Position numbers and translations under genes: made by a program
Assembly (NCBI RefSeq): GCF_902859705.1
Contig: NZ_CADIJO010000040.1
Span: 1 to 41,089 of the forward strand
Source of the DNA: Achromobacter deleyi
Lineage (GTDB): Bacteria > Pseudomonadota > Gammaproteobacteria > Burkholderiales > Burkholderiaceae_B
DNA length: 41,089 nt
Direction of reading: 5' to 3'
The notes under the pieces: model-generated
Databases searched by the model: none
Seen by the model: the letters and a program-made list of their open reading frames with translations, nothing else
Told to the model about the DNA's origin: nothing
Shown: positions 1-7,463 of the stretch, one piece after another
How positions within the stretch are numbered: the stretch's first letter is position 1
Layout of the letters: each line of letters opens with the position of its first letter

Positions 1-766
1 GCAGGCCGCCGCGCACCGTTTCGGCGATGTACGCGGCCGCGAACATGATGATCGCGATCTGCGCGCGCAACAGCTTGTCGATGGAAAAGCCTTCGGGCAG
101 GAACAGCGGCAGCATCACCGACGACATGAACAGCAGGCTGATCAGCGGCACGCCGCGGATGAGCTCGATGTACACGACGCACAGCGCCTTGATGGCGGGC
201 ATCTTCGAGCGCCGGCCCAGGGCCAGCAGCACGCCGATCGGGAAGGCGAAGGCAATGCCGAACGTGGACAGGATCAGCGTGAGCGGCAGGCCGCCCCAGC
301 GTGCGTTTTCCACGTAGGTCAGGCCGAACACGCCGCCCCACATCAACAGGGCCACGGCGGTCAGGCCGACGGTCCAGATGACAGCGAGCTTCCAGTTCCA
401 AAAGCGGCGGATGCCGCTGCAGACGATGACCGCGATCAGGATGATCGTGGCGATCAGCGGACGCCATTGTTCGTCGTACGGATACGTGCCGAACAGGATC
501 AGGCGATGCTTCTCGATGATGAAGGCCCAGCAGGCGCCGCCGACGGACGCTCGGCATTCCTGGGCGTTGGCGGCGGTGTAGTTGGCCTTGATGAAAGCCC
601 ATTCCACCAGCGCCGGCACCGACATCAACAGGAACCAGGCCACCAGTACGGTGATCAGGATGTTCAGCGGCGAGGAAAACAGGCGCTCGCGCAACCAGGC
701 CCACGCACCGACGTGGGTCTTGGGCGGCGGCAGCCCTTCGGTGGGGATATGCGTAGTGCTGCTCAT
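1..766 (-). CDS. aapM: General L-amino acid ABC transporter permease AapM (3' end outside window)
   Basis: This is an inner-membrane permease subunit of the Aap-type (HAAT) importer. The start codon at 766-764 lies one base after the aapQ stop codon, so the two are translationally coupled. The visible 255 residues begin MSSTTHIPTEGLPPP. A hydrophobic segment (NILITVLVAWFLLMSV) follows, then a loop with several Cys, then further membrane segments. The stretch around VYIELIRGVPLISLLF is the typical PAAT/HAAT permease motif and MFAAAYIAETVRGGL leads into the EAA loop, where the window ends. The family is about 380 residues, so roughly a third is missing on the left, and the ATPase gene aapP is expected beyond it. 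The order J-Q-M matches the aap operon. Confidence 0.93.
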   Translation of the reverse strand, partial: MSSTTHIPTEGLPPPKTHVGAWAWLRERLFSSPLNILITVLVAWFLLMSVPALVEWAFIKANYTAANAQECRASVGGACWAFIIEKHRLILFGTYPYDEQWRPLIATIILIAVIVCSGIRRFWNWKLAVIWTVGLTAVALLMWGGVFGLTYVENARWGGLPLTLILSTFGIAFAFPIGVLLALGRRSKMPAIKALCVVYIELIRGVPLISLLFMSSVMLPLFLPEGFSIDKLLRAQIAIIMFAAAYIAETVRGGL

Positions 767-767
767 A

Positions 768-1958
768 TCAACGCTCCACCAGCGCGATGCGCTTGTTGTA
801 CCAGTTCATGAATATCGAGATCGACAGGCTGACCGTCAGGTAGGCGCCCATGATGATGAGAATGCCCTCGATGGCCTGGCCGGTCTGGTTCAGCGTGGTG
901 TTCACCACCGACACGATGTCCGGATAGCCGATGGCCACTGCCAGGGAACTGTTCTTGGTGAGGTTGAGGAACTGGCTGGTCATCGGCGGGATGATCACGC
1001 GCAGCGCCTGCGGCAGCACCACCAGGCGCAGCATCTGCTTGCGGCGCAGGCCCAGGGCTTCGGCTGCTTCCCACTGGCCTTTGTTGACGGCCTGGATGCC
1101 CGAGCGCACCACTTCGGCGATGAACGCCGAGGTGTAGATCACCAGGCCCGCCAGCAGCGCGGCGAATTCCGGCGACAGCGTCAAGCCGCCCGAGAAGTTG
1201 AAACCCTTCAGTTCGGGCATGTCCAGCGTCAGCGAGGCGCCGCTGACCAGCCAGCCCACGAGCGGCAAGCCGATCAACAGGCCGATGGCGGCGCGGCCCA
1301 GCGGGAACACGTGGCCGGTGGCTTCCTGGCGCTTCTTGCCCCAGTGGCCCAGGAACAGGATGGCCACGATGGCCAGGCCCAATCCAGCCAGCATCCAGTC
1401 GAGCGAGTGGCCTTCCAGCGCCGGCACCTTCAGGCCGCGGTTGGAAATGAACACGCCCGGCAAGGGGTTGTGCGCCTGGCGCGGGCCGGGCATGTTCTCG
1501 GTGATGAGCGCGTACCAGAAGAACAGCTGCAACAGCAGCGGCACGTTGCGCATCACTTCGACGTAGATCGAGGTGATCTTGGCGACGAGCCAGTTCTTGG
1601 ACAGGCGGCCCACGCCGATCAGCGTGCCCAGGATGGTTGCCAGCACGATACCCAGCACGGCGACGCGCAGCGTATTGAGCAGGCCCACCACAATGGCGCG
1701 GCCATAGGTGTCTGCGGGGGTGTAGGCGACGGGCGTTTCGCCGATGGCGAAGCCGGCCTCGCGGTCAAGGAATCCGAAACCCGTGGCGATGTTGCGCACG
1801 GACAGGTTGTGAAGCGTGTTTGAAACCAGGAACCACACCGCCAAAGCCACGGCGGCCAGTGCTATCACCTGATAGACCACGGCGCGCACGCCAGGGTCGT
1901 TCCAGTTCAGACGCCGGGGGGGTGCCGAAATCGGGGCGTTTTTATTTGGAGTTGTCAT
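768..1958 (-). CDS. aapQ: General L-amino acid ABC transporter permease AapQ
   Basis: This 396-residue inner-membrane permease is the partner of AapM in the general L-amino acid importer. It is longer than ordinary PAAT permeases (about 220 residues), which is typical of AapQ because of extra membrane and periplasmic segments. Visible features are an N-terminal membrane span after residue 30 (VVYQVIALAAVALAVWFLV), the permease motif YVEVMRNVPLLLQLFFWY, and near the C-terminus the EAA loop (EAAEALGLRRKQMLRLVVLPQA, read here as two adjoining parts) that contacts the ATPase. It lies 132 bp downstream of aapJ, and its stop codon is one base from the aapM start. Confidence 0.95.
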   Translation of the reverse strand: MTTPNKNAPISAPPRRLNWNDPGVRAVVYQVIALAAVALAVWFLVSNTLHNLSVRNIATGFGFLDREAGFAIGETPVAYTPADTYGRAIVVGLLNTLRVAVLGIVLATILGTLIGVGRLSKNWLVAKITSIYVEVMRNVPLLLQLFFWYALITENMPGPRQAHNPLPGVFISNRGLKVPALEGHSLDWMLAGLGLAIVAILFLGHWGKKRQEATGHVFPLGRAAIGLLIGLPLVGWLVSGASLTLDMPELKGFNFSGGLTLSPEFAALLAGLVIYTSAFIAEVVRSGIQAVNKGQWEAAEALGLRRKQMLRLVVLPQALRVIIPPMTSQFLNLTKNSSLAVAIGYPDIVSVVNTTLNQTGQAIEGILIIMGAYLTVSLSISIFMNWYNKRIALVER

Positions 1959-2028
1959 CGAATGAATCTACAGAAGTCGGACACCGGGCGGCTGGGGTCT
2001 GAAAGACCGCGCGCCGCCCACTCCTGCC

Positions 2029-2075
2029 GCCCGCTCGGAGGCGGGCTAGGCATGGCGCAAGGGGTGCGCCATGCC
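2029..2075 (-). terminator. Tandem hairpins between aapJ and aapQ
   Basis: Just past the aapJ stop codon is a perfect 11-bp stem (GGCATGGCGCA at 2049-2059, five-base loop, TGCGCCATGCC at 2065-2075). A second 6-bp stem follows (GCCCGC 2029-2034, GCGGGC 2041-2046). There is no T-run, so full Rho-independent termination is unlikely. Such hairpins after binding-protein genes commonly protect the upstream message or partly attenuate read-through, which gives more binding protein than permease. That role is inferred from family behaviour. Confidence 0.7.
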
Positions 2076-2090
2076 GGGCAGAGCCGTGTG

Positions 2091-3107
2091 TTAGCGCACC
2101 GGCCAGCCGTACATCAAGCCACCTTGCTTATAGCTGGCGTTCAAGCCGCGGTCCAGCTTCATGGCGCTGCTCTTGCCGAGCGTGGCTTCGAAGCTTTCGC
2201 CGTAGTTGCCGATCTGCTTGATGATGTTGTAGGCCCACTTGTCATCAACGCCCAGGTTCTTGCCCATGCCCGGGGTCACGCCCAGGATGCGCTGGATGTT
2301 GGGGTTGGTGCTCTTGGTCATTTCATCGACGTTGGCCTTGGTGATGCCGTATTCCTCGGCTTCCAGCATCGCGTTCAGCGACCAGCGCACGATGTTGAAC
2401 CACTGTTCGTCGCCCTGGCGGACCATGGGGCCCAGCGGCTCCTTGGAGAAGTCTTCCGGCAGGATGATGTACTTGTCCGGATTCTCGAGCGTGGTGCGGG
2501 TCGAGGCCAGCTGCGACTTGTCGGTCGTGAAGGCATCGCAACGGCCGGCCGAGAAGGCGCGGATGATTTCGTCGTACTTGTCGATCACGACGGGCTTGAA
2601 TTCGATCTTCTGGCCGCGGAACCAGTCAGCCAGGTTCAGCTCGGTGGTGGTGCCGGGCTGCACGCAGATGGTGGCGCCGTTCAATTCCTTGGCGCTCTTG
2701 ACGTTCAGGTCCTTGGAGACCATGACGCCCTGGCTGTCGTAGTAGTTCACGCCCACGCCGATCAGGCCCAGGGTGGTGTCGCGGGTCAGCGTGACGGTGG
2801 TGTTGCGGGTCAGCACGTCCACTTCGCCCGATTGCAGCGCGGTGAAGCGTTGCTGGGTGTTCAGCGGGGTGACCTTGATCTTGGTGGCATCGCCGAACAT
2901 GGTGGCGGCGACGGCGCGGCACAGGTCCACGTCCAGGCCCTTGTACTCACCCTTGCTGTCCGCGATGGAGAACCCCGGGATGCCCGTTGAAACGCCGCAC
3001 TGGACAAACCCTTTTTTCTTGACGTTATCGAAGGTCGCACCTGCATTGGCAGCCGCGGACGCAGCGAACAGGGCGGTGCCAATGGCAGCGAGTTTCAGTA
3101 CTTTCAT
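2091..3107 (-). CDS. aapJ: General L-amino acid ABC transporter substrate-binding protein AapJ
   Basis: This 338-residue periplasmic family-3 binding protein captures L-amino acids for AapQMP. Residues 1-22 form a Sec signal peptide (MKVLKLAAIGTALFAASAAANA). The mature part shows GFSIADSKGEYKGLDVDLCRAVA, then TRNTTVTLTRDT, where the Arg position binds the substrate carboxylate, and AGRCDAFTTDKSQLA, whose second Asp is the usual amino-group ligand. The C-terminus GLMYGWPVR is typical of AapJ. A GGAG ribosome-binding site stands 7 bases before the ATG. The gene heads the aap operon, and the hairpins that follow fit higher expression of the binding protein than of the permeases. Confidence 0.95.
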   Translation of the reverse strand: MKVLKLAAIGTALFAASAAANAGATFDNVKKKGFVQCGVSTGIPGFSIADSKGEYKGLDVDLCRAVAATMFGDATKIKVTPLNTQQRFTALQSGEVDVLTRNTTVTLTRDTTLGLIGVGVNYYDSQGVMVSKDLNVKSAKELNGATICVQPGTTTELNLADWFRGQKIEFKPVVIDKYDEIIRAFSAGRCDAFTTDKSQLASTRTTLENPDKYIILPEDFSKEPLGPMVRQGDEQWFNIVRWSLNAMLEAEEYGITKANVDEMTKSTNPNIQRILGVTPGMGKNLGVDDKWAYNIIKQIGNYGESFEATLGKSSAMKLDRGLNASYKQGGLMYGWPVR

Positions 3108-3422
3108 CGTGATCTCCGTAGGGGTGATGCGAAGCCGAACGCAAGGCCGGGTCGGGCTTTACGCATGGGGCGGATGGTAGCGTCCGCAAAGCAGCCTCCG
3201 CATCCGGGAATTCCCTTGAAATATAGGGACACTGGATGAAATCAAACGCAGTTCGGCGGCAAAAACGGGGACACGGTTTTGCCGTGCAAAACGTGTCCAT
3301 GCGGTCACATGCCGTGCCGGTTTCCGGTGACATCAGGACACTTTTTCCACCGGACCGGGGCTGCGGATTTGGTCCGGCTTACTGTCCCCGAGTTACTATT
3401 GCGGCTTCATCCGACAGCCGCC
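3108..3422. promoter_or_regulatory. Divergent aapJ/ftsE intergenic region with GGACAC inverted repeats
   Basis: This 315-bp divergent region has no open gene that I can support. On the aapJ side is a 10-bp palindrome GGGAATTCCC (3206-3215). The motif GGGACAC or its complement recurs at 3226-3232, 3268-3274, 3294-3298 (GTGTCC side) and 3336-3341. The copies at 3269-3282 and 3286-3298 form a strong hairpin (GGACACGGTTTTGC, CGT, GCAAAACGTGTCC, one unpaired G). A further imperfect hairpin joins CCGG-rich arms at about 3318-3330 and 3348-3358. Promoters for both genes must lie here, but I cannot assign convincing -35/-10 pairs. Confidence 0.55.
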
Positions 3423-4145
3423 ATGATCGAATTCCAGCACGTATTCAAATCGTATGGTCGCGGCCGCAATATTCTGGCCGACATCAACTTCCGCGTAAGC
3501 GCGGGAGAGTTCGTCTTCGTGTCGGGGCCGTCCGGTGCCGGCAAGTCGACCCTGCTCAAGCTGATCGGCGGGCTTGAACCCGCCAGCCGCGGCTCGATCC
3601 AGGTCAACGGCCAGCGGCTGGACAAGCTGCCCGCCCGCGCCCGGCCCTATCTGCGCCGCGCCGTCGGCGTGATCCTGCAGGACACCCACCTGCTGTTCGA
3701 CCGCAGCGCCTTCGAAAACGTGATGCTGCCCCTGGCCGTCACGGGCCACCCCTGGGATTCCGCCGCCGCCCGTGCCCGCGCCGCGCTGGACAAGGTCGGC
3801 CTGTCGGGCAAAGAAGACCTGAACCCCATCGAATTGTCGGGCGGCGAACAGCAACGCCTGGCGATCGCGCGCGCCATCGTCAACCGGCCCGCCATCCTGA
3901 TCGCCGACGAACCCACCGCCAACCTCGACCACGACAATGCGCAGCGCATCATGAACGTGTTCCGCGACTTCAACCGCGTCGGCGTCACCACGCTGATCGC
4001 CTCGCACGACCAGGAACTCATGGCGCGCTACGCCACCCGCACCCTGCGCATCGATCCGGGCAAGTTCGCCGATTCGCAGGGCGACGCCACGCCCGCCCCG
4101 ACGGCCCCCGCGGCCGGTCGCGGCGTTGCCGGAGAATCGGCATGA
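3423..4145 (+). CDS. ftsE: Cell-division ABC transporter ATP-binding protein FtsE
   Basis: FtsE is the cytoplasmic ATPase that with FtsX forms the divisome complex activating periplasmic cell-wall hydrolases at the septum. The 240 residues start MIEFQHVFKSYG. Walker A is GPSGAGKST at residues 35-43, the signature LSGGEQQR begins at 138, and Walker B is ILIADEP with D162 and E163. The ATG at 3423 gives the conserved FtsE N-terminus. A longer in-frame extension (from 3279) crosses the intergenic hairpin repeats and has no family resemblance, so it was not used. No strong Shine-Dalgarno is visible. The stop overlaps the ftsX start (ATGA, 4142-4145). Confidence 0.95.
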   Translation: MIEFQHVFKSYGRGRNILADINFRVSAGEFVFVSGPSGAGKSTLLKLIGGLEPASRGSIQVNGQRLDKLPARARPYLRRAVGVILQDTHLLFDRSAFENVMLPLAVTGHPWDSAAARARAALDKVGLSGKEDLNPIELSGGEQQRLAIARAIVNRPAILIADEPTANLDHDNAQRIMNVFRDFNRVGVTTLIASHDQELMARYATRTLRIDPGKFADSQGDATPAPTAPAAGRGVAGESA

Positions 4146-5050
4146 ACGCCTGGCTGCGGCAGCATCGCTATGCGCTCATGGTCACCCTGCGCCGGCTGGT
4201 GAAACAGCCGTTCTCGTCGCTGGCCAACCTGCTGGTCATGGCGCTGGCGCTGGCGTTGCCCCTGCTGGGCAGCGCCATCCTGGTGTCGGTGCAGCCGGTG
4301 GCGCGCGAAATGTCCGTCACCCCCGAGGTCACCGTGTTCATGCGCGTGGACGCGCCGGCCGGCGCCGCGGCCGACGTTGCCAAGCGCATTCAGGCCGACT
4401 ACGCCGCCGACATTCGCGCGGTGCGCGTGGTGGGCCGCGAAGACGCCCTGGCCGACCTGCGCGCCAACCCCGCCTGGGCGCAGGCGCTGGCCGTGCTGCC
4501 GGGCAACCCGCTGCCCGACGCCGTGGTAGTCACGCTGGCCGACGGCGAAGATCTGGCCGGCCGCGCCGGCAAGCTGGCCAAAGACTGGAAACAATGGGAC
4601 CAGGTCGACCTGGTACAGCTGGACAGCGCCTGGGTGCAGCGCCTGGAGGCCATCCTGCGCTTTGCCCGCATCGGGCTGGCCTTCCTGGCCGCCTGCGTGG
4701 CGGTGGTGGTGCTGGCCACGGTGTTCAACACCGTGCGCATGCAGGCCCTGTCGCAGCGCGAGGAAATCGCGGTGGCGCGGCTGGTCGGCGCCACCGAATC
4801 GTTCGTGCGCCGGCCGTTCCTGTATCTGGGTGCGCTGTCGGGCGCCCTGGCCTCGCTGCTCGCCATCGGCGTGGCGGCGTTGGCGCTGTCGCCCCTGAAC
4901 AACGCCCTGCTCGGCCTTGCCCGCAGCTACGGGGCCGAGTTCGCACTGCACCTGCCCGGCGCCCCCGTGCTGCTGGTGGCCATCGTCGCCTCGGCCGCCC
5001 TGGGCGCGCTGTCAGCGCGCTGGTCCGTGACCCGCAGCACGCGGTTCTGA
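4142..5050 (+). CDS. ftsX: Cell-division ABC transporter permease FtsX
   Basis: FtsX is the inner-membrane partner of FtsE. It passes the ATPase signal to periplasmic hydrolase regulators (EnvC-type in Proteobacteria). The 302 residues show the FtsX layout: a cytoplasmic N-terminus, a first membrane span at about 27-50 (LANLLVMALALALPLLG), a periplasmic domain of about 130 residues, and three C-terminal spans at about 178-200, 225-250 and 278-295. The start codon overlaps the ftsE stop by 4 bases, indicating translational coupling. Length and topology are normal. Confidence 0.95.
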   Translation: MNAWLRQHRYALMVTLRRLVKQPFSSLANLLVMALALALPLLGSAILVSVQPVAREMSVTPEVTVFMRVDAPAGAAADVAKRIQADYAADIRAVRVVGREDALADLRANPAWAQALAVLPGNPLPDAVVVTLADGEDLAGRAGKLAKDWKQWDQVDLVQLDSAWVQRLEAILRFARIGLAFLAACVAVVVLATVFNTVRMQALSQREEIAVARLVGATESFVRRPFLYLGALSGALASLLAIGVAALALSPLNNALLGLARSYGAEFALHLPGAPVLLVAIVASAALGALSARWSVTRSTRF

Positions 5051-5375
5051 ACCCGGGCCCAAGCCCGGTTCTAAACCTTCGTATAGCCCCCGATCGTCCC
5101 CGTGATCCGGGGAAAGACCCCGCCTGGTCCTGTGTAGGATGGATGCACCATCCTCGCAGCGGCCCTGCGCGGCCTGTCAGCGCCCATACCAAGGAATCGC
5201 AAACGCTTATAAATCAGGGACATAACAAAGTCGCGGTTACACAGGATTTCACCCTATTGTTGGCGAGATGTGTAAGAATAAAGCGACATTTTTCTACATA
5301 TTTTGAAACGTTTATTGTTCCACCGAGCGCTGCCCTTCGTGTCCCAATCGCTGTTCTTGCCCTTTATTCCGCTCC
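5051..5375 (+). promoter_or_regulatory. ftsX-cheD intergenic region: hairpins, then an AT-rich upstream tract
   Basis: This 325-bp stretch has no gene that I can support. Right after ftsX is an imperfect GC hairpin (AACCCGGGC, CCAA, GCCCGGTT) without a T-run. A perfect 7-bp stem stands at 5136-5154 (AGGATGG, ATGCA, CCATCCT). From about 5200 to 5315 the base composition drops to AT-rich, unlike the rest of the window, with runs such as CATTTTTCTACATATTTTG. This tract probably carries the cheD promoter. I looked for a flagellar sigma-28 promoter (TAAAG, 11 bases, GCCGATAA) and did not find a good match. Confidence 0.5.
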
Positions 5376-6176
5376 ATGGTCGCCCGTCTTGAAGCCCGTG
5401 CGACGCGCCATTACTTCGATAGCGCGTTCCAGTGTCAGGCGGTGAAGGTACTCCCCAACGAGTACTACGTCACCGACGAAGACCTGATGATCTCGACCGT
5501 GCTCGGGTCGTGCGTGGCCGCCTGTATCCACGACCCCGTCACCGGTGTGGGCGGCATGAATCACTTCATGCTGCCTGAGGGCGACATGCAGTCGCCCGCC
5601 TCGGCCACCATGCGCTACGGCGCGTTCGCCATGGAAGTGCTGATCAACGAGCTGCTCAAGGCCGGCGCGGTACGCGACCGCCTGGAAGCCAAGGTGTTCG
5701 GCGGCGGCGCCGTGCTCTCGGCCATGCAGCAGATGAACATCGGCGAGCGTAACGGCCAGTTCGTCCTGAACTACCTGAAGACGGAAGGCATTCCGGTCAA
5801 GGCGCAGGACCTGGGCGACGTGCACGCGCGCCGCATCAACTATTTCCCGCGCGACGGCCGCGTGATGGTGCGCAAGATGGCGCCCCACCACCAGCGCGCC
5901 GAAGAAATCATTGCCAAGCGCGAACAGGCCGCCGCCCAAAGCGTGCAGGCCAAGACCCAGAGCCCGCCGCGGGTCGAACGCTTTGCGCCGCCTGGCGTGG
6001 AGCGCTTTGACCGGCCGGCCGCACGTGCGGGGGTGGAACGATTCGACCGCCCCGGTGTAGAGCGCTTTGACCGCCCCGGCGTCGAGCGTTTCGATCGGCC
6101 TGCGGCCCGTCCGGGCGTAGAGCGCTTCGACACCGGCGTCACCCGGCGCCGCAAGCCCGAAACGGCCGGCAGCTAG
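5376..6176 (+). CDS. cheD: Chemoreceptor glutamine deamidase CheD with a repetitive C-terminal tail
   Basis: CheD deamidates specific glutamines on methyl-accepting chemoreceptors and can bind CheC-type phosphatases. The catalytic core is at residues 25-165: STVLGSCVAACIHDP carries the nucleophile C46, and H63 lies 17 residues on in GGMNHFMLP, the same spacing as C27/H44 of Thermotoga CheD. The position equivalent to its Thr21 is S40. The core ends with the RRINYFPRDGRVMVRKM region. Beyond it, residues 199-253 hold six copies of a VERFDRP-like unit, some separated by AAR, giving 266 residues against a usual 160-210. The copies use different codons, so the protein sequence seems to be selected. 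No other chemotaxis gene is in the window. Confidence 0.92.
   Translation: MVARLEARATRHYFDSAFQCQAVKVLPNEYYVTDEDLMISTVLGSCVAACIHDPVTGVGGMNHFMLPEGDMQSPASATMRYGAFAMEVLINELLKAGAVRDRLEAKVFGGGAVLSAMQQMNIGERNGQFVLNYLKTEGIPVKAQDLGDVHARRINYFPRDGRVMVRKMAPHHQRAEEIIAKREQAAAQSVQAKTQSPPRVERFAPPGVERFDRPAARAGVERFDRPGVERFDRPGVERFDRPAARPGVERFDTGVTRRRKPETAGS
5973..6135 (+). repeat. Six tandem VERF(DRP) coding repeats in cheD
   Basis: Within the cheD tail the units read VERFAPP, VERFDRP-AARA, VERFDRP, VERFDRP, VERFDRP-AARP and VERFDTG, mostly preceded by Gly. Unit lengths are 24 or 36 bp. Codons differ between copies (GAACGC, GAGCGC, GAACGA, GAGCGT for Glu-Arg), so this is not a fresh slippage array. The tail is Arg-, Asp- and Pro-rich with one Phe per unit and is predicted to be disordered. 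Confidence 0.9.
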
Positions 6177-6242
6177 ACCGGCCCGGCGCGTGCCGCCGGC
6201 CGGCCTGCCCGCAGGCCGCGCCCTGGCGGCGCTGCTGCCGTG

Positions 6243-7199
6243 TCAGCGGCCGAAGCGGGCGCGGTACTCGCTGGGCGACACGCCCAGCCGCCGCTGAAAC
6301 ACCTCGCGCAAATGGCGCGCATCCCGAAAGCCGCAACGAAAGGCCACTGTCTTGAGCGGCGCGGACTCTCGTTCGAGCCGCGCACGCGCCGCATCCACGC
6401 GGGCGCTTTCGACGAAATCGGCGGGCGTCACGCCTGCATCGCGCAAGAACACGCGCGAGAAATTGCGGCGGCTCATGTGGGCCTGCGCCGCCAGCGCATC
6501 CAGGCCCAGGTCGTCGGCCAGGTGCCCCAGCACGTATTGCTGCGCCTGGGCCACGGCGGACGTTTCCTCGACGAACGGCGTCAGGAACGGGCTGAACTGC
6601 GATTGGCCGCCCGCGCGCTGCATGAAGACGACCAGCCGCTTGGCCACGTTCAGCGCCACATCCGGCCCATGGTCCTGCGCCACCAGGTACAGCGCCAGGT
6701 CGATACCGGCCGTGACGCCGGCCGAGGTGTGCAGCCGGCCATCCTGGGCATACAGGCGGTCGGCCTGCACCTGCAGGTCCGGATAGCGCTCGGCCAGCGT
6801 CTGCGCGTCGTTCCAGTGGGTGGTCACGACGGCGCCGGGCGGCAGACCAGCGCGGGCCAGCAGGAACACGCCATTGCAGATCGAGCCGTAGCGCGGCGCC
6901 TCGGCACAGGCTTCGCGCAGCCAGGCCAGGGCCTCGTCCGGTTCGCGGATGTCGGGCAGGCCCGGTCCGCCCGCGGCCAACAGCAGGTCGGGCACGTCGA
7001 CGGCATCGGTGTAGTGCCGCTGCGGCGCCAGCAGCATGCCGTTGGAACAGGGCACGGCGCCGCGCGTCAGGCCGATCAGTTCCAGCCGGTAATGCTGGGC
7101 GGGCAGCAGGAAGCGATTGGCTTCGGCGAACACGTCCAGCGGCCCGCTGACGTCCAGGGACTGCACTCCGGGGAACACGACGATGGCGACGGATTTCAT
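6243..7199 (-). CDS. GlxA-family AraC-type transcriptional regulator
   Basis: This 318-residue cytoplasmic regulator joins a DJ-1/PfpI (class I glutamine amidotransferase-like) sensor domain at about residues 4-175 to an AraC-type double helix-turn-helix domain at about 215-315. The DJ-1 elbow is seen as SICNGVF with C108. The DNA-binding part ends with the AraC hallmark FRDARHLREVFQRRLGVSPSEYR. I chose the ATG at 7199 (MKSVAIVVFPG); an upstream TTG at 7211 adds only four residues. No clear Shine-Dalgarno is visible. It diverges from the M24 peptidase-like gene, which is a candidate target, but the inducer is unknown. Confidence 0.9.
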   Translation of the reverse strand: MKSVAIVVFPGVQSLDVSGPLDVFAEANRFLLPAQHYRLELIGLTRGAVPCSNGMLLAPQRHYTDAVDVPDLLLAAGGPGLPDIREPDEALAWLREACAEAPRYGSICNGVFLLARAGLPPGAVVTTHWNDAQTLAERYPDLQVQADRLYAQDGRLHTSAGVTAGIDLALYLVAQDHGPDVALNVAKRLVVFMQRAGGQSQFSPFLTPFVEETSAVAQAQQYVLGHLADDLGLDALAAQAHMSRRNFSRVFLRDAGVTPADFVESARVDAARARLERESAPLKTVAFRCGFRDARHLREVFQRRLGVSPSEYRARFGR

Positions 7200-7463
7200 G
7201 GCGGCGGGCAATGGCGCAGGAGAGGAAGGCCGGCGGGCGGCATGCCGCTACCTTAGCCCAGCGCGGCCGCCCCGCGCGCCCTGCCGCACACGCCCTGGCC
7301 GCAATCCGTACCACGGCGGCCCTGATCCGCCGCCGTCTCGGGCCTTGGCCGCAGGACGCGCCACGCTGGCCGGAATCCGTGCCGCGCGGCGCTCGTGCAC
7401 ACAGGCGCCACCGCCCAGAATGCCTGCATCGGCCTACGCGCCGCCCACCAGGAAGCGTCCTTC
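7200..7463. promoter_or_regulatory. Divergent promoter region with an imperfect direct repeat
   Basis: This 264-bp region lies between the GlxA-type regulator and the M24 gene. Two imperfect direct repeats, CTGGCCGCAATCCGTACC (from 7295) and CTGGCCGGAATCCGTGCC (from 7366), are 71 bp apart. They could be operator half-sites for the adjacent AraC-type regulator, which typically binds direct repeats. No convincing -35/-10 pair was identified. Confidence 0.35.

Noticed and set aside
582..1823. 413-codon plus-strand frame opposite aapQ
   Set aside because: A shadow frame with His/Gln/Arg-rich low-complexity sequence and no motif, lying across a real permease gene.
5200..5315. Sigma-28 flagellar promoter for cheD
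   Set aside because: TAAAG is present but the matching GCCGATAA element at the right spacing is not.
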